This document shows, in pieces, positions 7,682 through 13,585 of a stretch of DNA of 24,175 bases. Numbering within the stretch: the first letter of the stretch is position 1; each line of letters opens with the position of its first letter. The stretch is from Anaerolineae bacterium. Its GTDB lineage: Bacteria; Chloroflexota; Anaerolineae; B4-G1; SLSP01. A model generated the notes under the pieces. It did no database searches. It had not been told where the DNA came from and saw only the letters and a program-made list of their open reading frames with translations. The position numbers and the translations under genes are program-made. The stretch is taken from the NCBI GenBank assembly GCA_016934645.1, contig JAFGSL010000016.1:1-24175 (forward strand), written 5' to 3'.

Positions 7682-8356
7682 TCAGTCGTTGATGAGCCTG
7701 GCGAACTTTTTCTCGTCTTTGCGCAGCTTGGCGAAGGCAATTTCCCGTACCGCCAGCGGGATGCAGGTCACCTTGCGTTCGGTGCACAGTGCCAGTAAAT
7801 ACGCCAGGGCGCACTTTTCCAGCAACTCCAGGTTGTGGACGGCGCGCTCGGCATCTGTACCCAGAACGAGCACACCATGGTTCTTGAGGATGTAGGCGTT
7901 GTGTCCATTGCGGGCCTTGGATTGGACGTTTTTCTTCAGAAAGCCCGTTCCCGAGGGTGCGTAGGGGATGATCTCTACCGAGCGCCCCAGAAAACGCACC
8001 TGCTCATCGAAAAGGGCTGGGATGGGCGCATCGATGAGGGCCAGCGTGCTGGCATAGACCTGGTGCGAGTGAATAATGATGTTCGTATCCGCGCGCACCT
8101 GGTACACTGCGGCATGCATGCTGCTTTCGATGGAAGGCTTTAGCGTCCCTTCCAGGACGTTCATCTGCCAATCCAGAACGCACACATCCGCGGGCGACAT
8201 CTTGAGGTAATCGTAATTCGAGGGGGTGATGGCAAAAGCTTGGTGTTCCTTTACCCGCACCGACAGGTTGCCGCCTGTGCCTTTGAAGTAGTCCTTTTTG
8301 ATCAGCAAACGGACCGTGTCCACGAGGCGTTGCTTGGCTATATCAAATTGTCCCAT
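7682..8356 (-). CDS. Class II (zinc) aldolase, L-fuculose-phosphate aldolase-like
   Basis: 224-residue aldolase/epimerase of the FucA/AraD family. It splits a phosphorylated ketose into dihydroxyacetone phosphate and an aldehyde, or carries out a related reaction. All key residues are present and nearly collinear with E. coli FucA (Glu73, His92, His94, His155): Glu77 in ESSMH, His96 and His98 in IIIHSHQVYAS, and His160 in LKNHGVLVLG. The N-terminal KGTGGNLSVR motif binds phosphate. The ATG at 8356 is preceded by GGAG at good spacing. It is the first gene of the minus-strand operon, with a 107-nt gap before the aminotransferase. It faces the TetR gene across a spacer containing repeated palindromes, so TetR control is likely. 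The substrate is unknown. Confidence 0.9.
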   Translation of the reverse strand: MGQFDIAKQRLVDTVRLLIKKDYFKGTGGNLSVRVKEHQAFAITPSNYDYLKMSPADVCVLDWQMNVLEGTLKPSIESSMHAAVYQVRADTNIIIHSHQVYASTLALIDAPIPALFDEQVRFLGRSVEIIPYAPSGTGFLKKNVQSKARNGHNAYILKNHGVLVLGTDAERAVHNLELLEKCALAYLLALCTERKVTCIPLAVREIAFAKLRKDEKKFARLIND

Positions 8357-8382
8357 AACTGCGCTCCACTCTGCTTAGAAGT

Positions 8383-8396
8383 AACTGTTCACAGTT
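8383..8396. promoter_or_regulatory. Candidate TetR operator O1
   Basis: AACTGTTCACAGTT is a perfect palindrome with 6-bp arms around a TC centre. It lies 27 bp upstream of the aldolase start codon, in the leader or promoter of the minus-strand operon. It shares its core with O2 and O3, so it is probably the binding site of the adjacent TetR-family protein. With one more base on each side of the core, GTAACTGTTCAC (8381-8392) is an exact inverted copy of 8446-8457. Confidence 0.65.
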
Positions 8397-8441
8397 GTCT
8401 CGTAGCGCTCACGAGGAGTTAGACTACGGGCTTTTTACCCG

Positions 8442-8455
8442 AACGGTGAACAGTT
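8442..8455. promoter_or_regulatory. Candidate TetR operator O2
   Basis: AACGGTGAACAGTT matches the O1 palindrome (in inverted orientation) except for one base in one arm. Its GTGAACAGTTAC part (8446-8457) is the exact reverse complement of 8381-8392. It lies just upstream of the -35 box of the regulator promoter, in the middle of the divergent spacer. Confidence 0.6.
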
Positions 8456-8466
8456 ACGTTGTAATC

Positions 8467-8495
8467 TTGACACTGTAAAGATTATACGCTATAAT
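8467..8495 (+). promoter_or_regulatory. Full-consensus sigma-70-type promoter of the TetR gene
   Basis: TTGACA (8467-8472) and TATAAT (8490-8495) are separated by exactly 17 bp. Transcription would begin about 7 nt downstream, at or one base before the ATG at 8503, so the message is predicted to be leaderless. A 7-bp inverted repeat, TAATCTT (8462-8468) with AAGATTA (8478-8484), overlaps the -35 box. Confidence 0.8.
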
Positions 8496-8506
8496 TGTTC
8501 ACATGT
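8493..8506. promoter_or_regulatory. Candidate TetR operator O3 overlapping the start codon
   Basis: AATTGTTCACATGT matches O1 at 11 of 14 positions and covers the end of the -10 box, the predicted transcription start and the ATG of the regulator. Occupancy there would block the regulator's own promoter, which fits autorepression. It is more degenerate than O1 and O2. Confidence 0.5.
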
Positions 8507-9189
8507 CAACACCCAAAAAGTTTGCTGCGTCAGAAAAAAGCTCGTATCATCACGGCGATCTCAAGAACGCCCTCATAGAAGCCGGGATCGAGATCCTTGC
8601 CAGAGACGGTGTGAATGGTCTGAGCTTGCGTAAGGTCGCACGTAAGGCAGGTGTGAGCCACGCCGCGCCCTATGCCCATTTCGCCGATAAACAGGCGCTG
8701 GTCGCCGCTATCGCCACCGATGGACATAGGAAACTCCATGCCAAGATCGTAGGGATTATGGAACAGTATCCTGACGACCCGCTGAGGCAGCTCGTCGAGA
8801 CGGCCTGGGCCTATGTTGAGTTCGGGTTCGAGGAGCCTGACCACTTCCGCATTACTTTCTCCGGAGCTGTGGAAAAGGAGCGTGACTACCCGGCGCTGGT
8901 AGAGATGACCGCAAATAATTTTGGCATCCTGCGCGCACTCGTTTCCCGCTGCCAAGCGGCGGGATTCCTGAATCCCGGCGAACCTGATTTGGCGGCGGTG
9001 AGTGTGTGGGGATTGATCCACGGTTTCGTGTCGCTCATCCAGGAGGGACAAATCTCCCATTCGGTTTTGAGTTGCTACTCACTGTGGGAGATGTTGATTT
9101 TTGTGCTCAACCAGGTTTCACGAGTCAAGATTGACCCGCAGGAATTTGTCCCTCACAGTGTGACCGTTTCACCACCTAGGCATTCTTAG
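8503..9189 (+). CDS. TetR/AcrR-family regulator with WHG-type C-terminal domain
   Basis: 228-residue one-component repressor. The N-terminal DNA-binding domain contains the helix-turn-helix GLSLRKVARKAGVSHAAPYAHFADKQALVAAIA (about residues 43-75, abbreviated here as running from GLSLRK to VAAIA), preceded by the SYHHGDLKNALIEAGIEIL helix. The C-terminal ligand-binding part, with FEEPDHFRITFSG, is typical of the WHG-type group. No upstream ribosome-binding site exists: the ATG lies 8 nt after a consensus -10 box, so the start is chosen on the leaderless model and on the conserved N-terminus. It diverges from the aldolase-aminotransferase-transporter-kinase operon, with three related palindromes between them. 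It is therefore the likely repressor of that operon and of itself, released by a pathway metabolite. Confidence 0.9.
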   Translation: MSTPKKFAASEKSSYHHGDLKNALIEAGIEILARDGVNGLSLRKVARKAGVSHAAPYAHFADKQALVAAIATDGHRKLHAKIVGIMEQYPDDPLRQLVETAWAYVEFGFEEPDHFRITFSGAVEKERDYPALVEMTANNFGILRALVSRCQAAGFLNPGEPDLAAVSVWGLIHGFVSLIQEGQISHSVLSCYSLWEMLIFVLNQVSRVKIDPQEFVPHSVTVSPPRHS

Positions 9190-9260
9190 GACCCCAACAT
9201 GATCCGTAGCGATGCTCTTTCCGATGCCGTGCGATTCAGATTGGGTTAAGCGGTGCGGCA

Positions 9261-10850
9261 TCAAAGCTTCGTTGCTTCTTCCGCGAGACGGCGATGCGGC
9301 GCAATGTCTTCCAGAAACTGGCGGCGTAATGCGGCATCGCTGATGTGGTTCGCGCACGCTTGCAAATGCGCGTAGCCCTGTCTGAGCACATCATCCGCAC
9401 GCGGGTCATCCAGTGCTTTGAGTACCCGATAGACGGTCAGATAAATTTGCGTGGGATCGCGGGCGCCCTGCAGCGTGCGACGCGATTGGACCGTGTCCTC
9501 GGTAAGGTGGGTCAGTAATTCCTCGATACAAGCGCGCACCTGTGCCAGTTCTCCTTGATAAAGTAGGCTTTGAGCCAAACCGGCAAGTGGTTCCGCGACC
9601 AAGTGCTCTTGGTGAAGCATGCGGCGCAGGGCGAGGGATTCTGTATATGCCGTGATCGCCTCGGTGTAATCGTTTATTCTCAGGGCGGCGTGCCCCAGAA
9701 AGAGCAGGGCATACCCCTGGATATTGGCGTCGTTGAGGCCTTGTGCCAAGCTGAGAGCCTGCTGGCTGTGCTCTCGGGCAATGGCGTAGTCGCCTTCGCG
9801 GTAAGCCAGCCGCGCCAGATTAACCTGGTCTTCGCAGCGTCCCGGTGGATCATCCACTTCCTCGCTAAGACGGCACGCCGCTTCGTAATGTTGGCGTGCC
9901 GTCGTCAATTGCCCAAGGTGCCAGGCGATATCGCCGAGGGTGCTGTGCGCGATGCGCGCCCCGATGCGGTCGCCGATCATCGTCTTCAATTGCAAGGCAG
10001 ATTCGCTGTAGGTACGCGCTTGGGCATAGTCTCCTTGATCCACGAGCACGATGCTGATATTGTTCATGGCGGCGCTTTCGCCGCGTTTGTAATCGAGTGC
10101 CCGGTATTGCGGCAGGGCTTGTTCGTAGTAGTGCATCGCTTCGGGATAGTGTCCCAATGACCAATGCACGTTGCCCAGGTTGCGCAGGCTGTCGGCCTCA
10201 GTATCCGGGAGATTGTACTGCCGTGCGAGGGACAACGCTTTCTCGAACAACGGCATAGCTTCGTGATAATGGCCTTGACGCCATTCTGCGCGTGCCCAAT
10301 AAAGGTAGGCCCGTGTTTCTGCTGCAGGCTTTTGATATGTCTGCGCCAGTTCGACGCAGCGTTGCACGGTCTCGACCGCGCCGCTATAGTTACCGACCTG
10401 CTCCTCATATCTGGCCTGGCGCAACACCACGTCCACCTTTTGCTCACCCCGCGCGACGAAAAAGAGCAATTGCAGGTCGTGGCGTTGGGCTTCGCGGTTC
10501 CCCTGTAAGTCATAAACCAACTCGCGCGTGCTGAGGATCTCGTATTGCGTGGCCTTGTCGCGGGACGGGACTAATTCCATCGCACGGGTCAAAAAGCGCA
10601 GCGCTTCTTCGTTGGCGTATTCATCCGCCGCGCGCTGGCCGGCCAGGAGCGCGTAATGGCGTTCTCTGTCTGGGATGTCGGCCTGACCGTAATGGTAGGC
10701 CAGGTCGGCGTAGAAAGATGCCAAATTATCGGCATGTAGCGCTTCGATGGCCTCGCCCGCCAACGCGTGCAGTTCCCGCAACCGGGTGCGCAACTGCATC
10801 GTGTAAACGGTATCGCGCATCAAAACATGTTTGAATAGATAGGTTGTCAT
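9261..10850 (-). CDS. TPR-repeat C-terminal half of a frameshifted cyclase/AAA/TPR protein
   Basis: 529-residue fragment that does not start like an independent protein. Its first residues, TTYLFKHVLMRDTVYTMQLRTRLRELH, are the end of the winged-helix segment that normally closes the ATPase part of these signalling proteins. About eight tetratricopeptide repeats follow (for example GNVHWSLGHYPEAMHYYEQAL and LGHAALRINDYTEAITAYTESL). The conserved C-terminal cap contains IYLTVYRVLKALDDPRAD and RRQFLEDIAPHR. The ATG at 10850 has no ribosome-binding site, and it is in a different frame from the upstream cyclase gene that ends at 10882. The simplest reading is one ancestral gene of about 1,330 codons now split; an assembly or sequencing error, or a recoding site, could also explain it. 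If translated separately, it would be a TPR scaffold. Confidence 0.75.
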   Translation of the reverse strand: MTTYLFKHVLMRDTVYTMQLRTRLRELHALAGEAIEALHADNLASFYADLAYHYGQADIPDRERHYALLAGQRAADEYANEEALRFLTRAMELVPSRDKATQYEILSTRELVYDLQGNREAQRHDLQLLFFVARGEQKVDVVLRQARYEEQVGNYSGAVETVQRCVELAQTYQKPAAETRAYLYWARAEWRQGHYHEAMPLFEKALSLARQYNLPDTEADSLRNLGNVHWSLGHYPEAMHYYEQALPQYRALDYKRGESAAMNNISIVLVDQGDYAQARTYSESALQLKTMIGDRIGARIAHSTLGDIAWHLGQLTTARQHYEAACRLSEEVDDPPGRCEDQVNLARLAYREGDYAIAREHSQQALSLAQGLNDANIQGYALLFLGHAALRINDYTEAITAYTESLALRRMLHQEHLVAEPLAGLAQSLLYQGELAQVRACIEELLTHLTEDTVQSRRTLQGARDPTQIYLTVYRVLKALDDPRADDVLRQGYAHLQACANHISDAALRRQFLEDIAPHRRLAEEATKL

Positions 10851-10881
10851 CCCATAATCTCGGTCTATGAAATCCGTGTTA

Positions 10882-13269
10882 TTACACCCTCGACCAAATC
10901 TGTTCCTGTTCAGCCATACGTACTTCTGCGGAGATGTCGGCGGCGAGCATGTGCGCTAGAATACGATCGTCGAACTCGCGACCCAAAACGGCGGCGGCCT
11001 TGACGACGTCTTTGACGTTTTGCGCTAGCCGATCGACGCGTGCAACCAGTAAGGCATTGATCGTTGTGGGCATTTCTACGGGTAGGCCCTGCTTGAGTCG
11101 CCAGATACCTTGCGGTGTGCGTTCGAGTAGATCGTTTTCTCTGAAGTAATAGAGGAATTGCTGGACGAAGAAGGGGTTCGCCTGGGTGCGTTCTTGAAGC
11201 AATGCAAGTAAGCTCTCGTCGCTGGCGCCATCCAGAATCGTCTCTGTCAGTTGCCGCATTTCCTGGGGGGATAGCATTTGCAAGTCGAGATCTAGCATGG
11301 GGGTGCCAGCGGGCAGTGGTAGGACAGGTGGGCTGCCGTCGTCAAGGTAACGTGAAGTGATCAGGATGAGTAGTGGGTAATCGCTCACATTGCGGCACAG
11401 TGTAGCCAAAACATCGTAGGAAGCTGTGTCGAGCCATTGCAAATCTTCTAGTAGCAGCACGACAGGCTTGGTGAAAGTTTCGGCCAGCAACAGCGCCTTG
11501 ATCGCCAACAGGCTGTTTTGATAGCGCAGTTCCCCTTCCAACGATTCGTAAAGCGAACCGGGCCAGTGAAGCCCAACCAGAGCTCCAAGTACCGATTGCA
11601 CGCGGTGCAACTCGGCAATTTGGATCGTGAGTGTCTGCGCTTTGTATGGATCGGATTCGGCTGCGCGATGTTCTTCCAGAGCGCTGAGTAATGCCTGATG
11701 CCGAGCCTCGAAGCGTTGTTTGTTTTGCTCGCACGAAGCATCTGGAGCCTGATCGTAATATCGTTTGAGGAAGTACGTAAATGGGTTGAAGGCCTGACGC
11801 AGGATCTGATCGGTCTGGGCGGTGAACCACGTCACTGCGTTGCGTCGATGGAGCGTTTGCTCCACTTCGTAGGCTAGATGCGATTTGCCCAATCCGGCTT
11901 CCCCGGTGATGCACACTACGCCGCCAAAGTGCCCAGAGAACAGGGGTTGCACCGCTGCAAGCACGCGCGCCAGCTCGGTTTGCCGTCCGATTAACGGTTG
12001 TTCGAAGAAGGTTGGTCCTTCGTCTTTATGCCCCAAAAGTTGGTAGGTTGGCTGCGATTGTGCAAACCCCTTGTAAGGATGTTTGCCAAGATAGGTTGAC
12101 TTGATCGTTTTGCAGTCCGCCGCTTGCTCTGAGAGATAGATTTCGCCCCATTTCGCCCCGGTCGTCAGCCGCGACGCGAGATTGACCACGCTACCGATGG
12201 CCGTATATTCGCATCGCTCGGTGCTGCCGATGATCCCCGCGTAGACGGTGCCGTAGCTCACGCCCGCACGCCACTGGATCGCGCGCAGGGCCGAGGCGGA
12301 CGTCTGCTCACGCAGCGCCACGAGGAAATCGGTCGCGCGCTCCAGATCGTTTTCGTGGGCAATGGGAGCACCAAAGAGGATCAGAATCATCGGGCCTTTG
12401 TCGCTGGCATCAAGTTTATTGAAATAGCCCCCGTGGTTGTGGGTCGTGTCGAGGATCGTGCTCACGAAGGGGTCTATCAGCGTCTCAATCTCCGGGGAAG
12501 GATCGAAGGAGATGAAAATGTTGACTACCTGGCGGAATTCGGCTCGCTGTGCTACATTATCGTGCCCGCCACCTCTCACGAGATCAATGGCAGCGTCCAG
12601 CACGAAGGGCTGTAGCGCCTCACGCGGCAGTACGGCAGGAGCAATTCTCGGTATCGGGCTGGATGGTGCGAGCAAGTCGGAGAGGACGAAAAGCTCGTCG
12701 CGTGGCTTGCCGGTAACTGTAGCAACGATTTTGGGCCAAATGAGCTTGTCCGCGACCACCTCGCCCACACCGGCCTGGCTTTCCATATAGGTGCATCCCG
12801 CTATCGCCGCCCCGCTGAAGAAATAGGTGTGGCGACGGTCTCTCCCCAGGATGTTCCAGTGTACCGGCCCGTCCGAAAGCCCAATCCGCGCACTGAAATT
12901 GAAATCGCCATAGCGGGTTGTGACTGTGCCCTGCTGTCGAAGGAACGCGAGGATTTGCGCGGCTGTCTCTAGTGCTGTGCGCCGTGCGTGGGCCGGATCG
13001 TCCCCGTGCGGAAAAACCGCCAGAAAGGCGTCACCCACAAAAGCCGCAATCCAGCCATTGCGTGCGTAGACCTCGCCAACCAGGGGATTGAAAACACGGT
13101 TGAGCGCGTCGGTAAGTGCTTCGGCGCCCTCTTTGCCGTGTTGCATCAGTGTCTCAGTCAGCCGTGTGAAGCCAGTGACGTCAATGAAGAGCGTCGCTGC
13201 GTCAAAGACGCCGGCGCGCTCTCCCCGGCTGAAGTGTTCGTGGATAAAATGCGGGATCAGGTTGTGCAT
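10882..13269 (-). CDS. Tandem class III cyclase domains plus P-loop ATPase (split gene, N-terminal part)
   Basis: 795 residues from the preferred ATG at 13269, which has AAGGGG 6 nt upstream; an ATG at 13287 lacks a Shine-Dalgarno. The first cyclase homology domain (about residues 20-180) has the metal-binding aspartates D30 (FIDVTGF) and D80 (FVGDAFLAVF). The second (about 255-405) has NKLDASDKGP, SYGTVYAGIIGS and YTAIGSVVNLASRL, with the Asn and Arg expected of the transition-state site. An ATPase module follows, with Walker A GEAGLGKSH and Walker B VVLLLEDLQWLD. The order cyclase-cyclase-NTPase-TPR is that of soluble adenylyl cyclase (ADCY10), and the catalytic residues are divided between the two domains as in that enzyme. 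The reading frame ends in TAA at 10882, in the middle of the expected winged helix. It is probably a cAMP-forming or STAND-type signalling protein. Confidence 0.85.
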   Translation of the reverse strand: MHNLIPHFIHEHFSRGERAGVFDAATLFIDVTGFTRLTETLMQHGKEGAEALTDALNRVFNPLVGEVYARNGWIAAFVGDAFLAVFPHGDDPAHARRTALETAAQILAFLRQQGTVTTRYGDFNFSARIGLSDGPVHWNILGRDRRHTYFFSGAAIAGCTYMESQAGVGEVVADKLIWPKIVATVTGKPRDELFVLSDLLAPSSPIPRIAPAVLPREALQPFVLDAAIDLVRGGGHDNVAQRAEFRQVVNIFISFDPSPEIETLIDPFVSTILDTTHNHGGYFNKLDASDKGPMILILFGAPIAHENDLERATDFLVALREQTSASALRAIQWRAGVSYGTVYAGIIGSTERCEYTAIGSVVNLASRLTTGAKWGEIYLSEQAADCKTIKSTYLGKHPYKGFAQSQPTYQLLGHKDEGPTFFEQPLIGRQTELARVLAAVQPLFSGHFGGVVCITGEAGLGKSHLAYEVEQTLHRRNAVTWFTAQTDQILRQAFNPFTYFLKRYYDQAPDASCEQNKQRFEARHQALLSALEEHRAAESDPYKAQTLTIQIAELHRVQSVLGALVGLHWPGSLYESLEGELRYQNSLLAIKALLLAETFTKPVVLLLEDLQWLDTASYDVLATLCRNVSDYPLLILITSRYLDDGSPPVLPLPAGTPMLDLDLQMLSPQEMRQLTETILDGASDESLLALLQERTQANPFFVQQFLYYFRENDLLERTPQGIWRLKQGLPVEMPTTINALLVARVDRLAQNVKDVVKAAAVLGREFDDRILAHMLAADISAEVRMAEQEQIWSRV

Positions 13270-13307
13270 CGTGTACCCCTTGAACATTAGCTGACACGGT
13301 ATGTTCA

Positions 13308-13336
13308 GTTATACTGCGAAAACGGCGATGCGCCAA
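13308..13336 (-). promoter_or_regulatory. Candidate promoter of the cyclase gene
   Basis: On the minus strand, TTGGCG (13331-13336) and TATAAC (13308-13313) are separated by 17 bp. Transcription would start near 13301. That leaves a leader of about 32 nt before the ATG at 13269, consistent with the start and AAGGGG ribosome-binding site chosen for the cyclase gene. Confidence 0.5.
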
Positions 13337-13495
13337 CTCTCAGAATGCAGGGCTTTATTATTCTCGTCACGCTTCCTTAATTTTTGCTTCAAGCGGATTG
13401 CCGTTCGCCAGGGACTTCCTTGCGCCAAACGGGGATCTGGCGATCCCCTCGAAGCAAGAATGATAGGACTCTGCCCTAAAATGTCCTGGCACACG

Positions 13496-13530
13496 AACGG
13501 CCCCGACCGCAATCCGTGGTCGGGGCCGTT
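13496..13530. repeat. Perfect 13-bp stem-loop, GC-rich
   Basis: AACGGCCCCGACC (13496-13508) and GGTCGGGGCCGTT (13518-13530) are perfect inverted copies with a 9-nt loop. No U-tract follows on either strand. It is either a second-line terminator or a REP-like element behind the transketolase gene. Confidence 0.6.
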
Positions 13531-13550
13531 GCTAACCCTTGCGAAAGAAT

Positions 13551-13580
13551 CCTTGCGAAGGTTCAGAAACCTTCGCAAGG
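13551..13580 (-). terminator. Terminator-like 13-bp hairpin after the transketolase gene
   Basis: CCTTGCGAAGGTT (13551-13563) and AACCTTCGCAAGG (13568-13580) are perfect arms around a CAGA loop. The stem begins 5 nt beyond the TAG stop of the minus-strand transketolase gene. On that strand it is followed by ATTCTTTCGC, a weak T-rich stretch. Position and stem strength support a terminator. Confidence 0.6.
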
Positions 13581-13585
13581 GTCCA

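Larger units (their letters stand above)
13337..13585. other. Hairpin-rich spacer between the cyclase and transketolase genes
   Basis: No gene is supported in this spacer; plus-strand frames crossing it run antisense into the transketolase gene. It contains three perfect stem-loops, at 13431-13448 (GGGGATC arms, 7 bp), 13496-13530 and 13551-13580 (13 bp each, annotated separately). A further CCCTTGCGAA at 13537-13546 repeats part of the last stem. Confidence 0.6.

Noticed and set aside
9223..9262. 7-bp inverted repeat GATGCCG/CGGCATC as a terminator between the TetR and TPR genes
   Set aside because: Short stem, long loop, and no T-run on either strand; not strong enough to list as a terminator.
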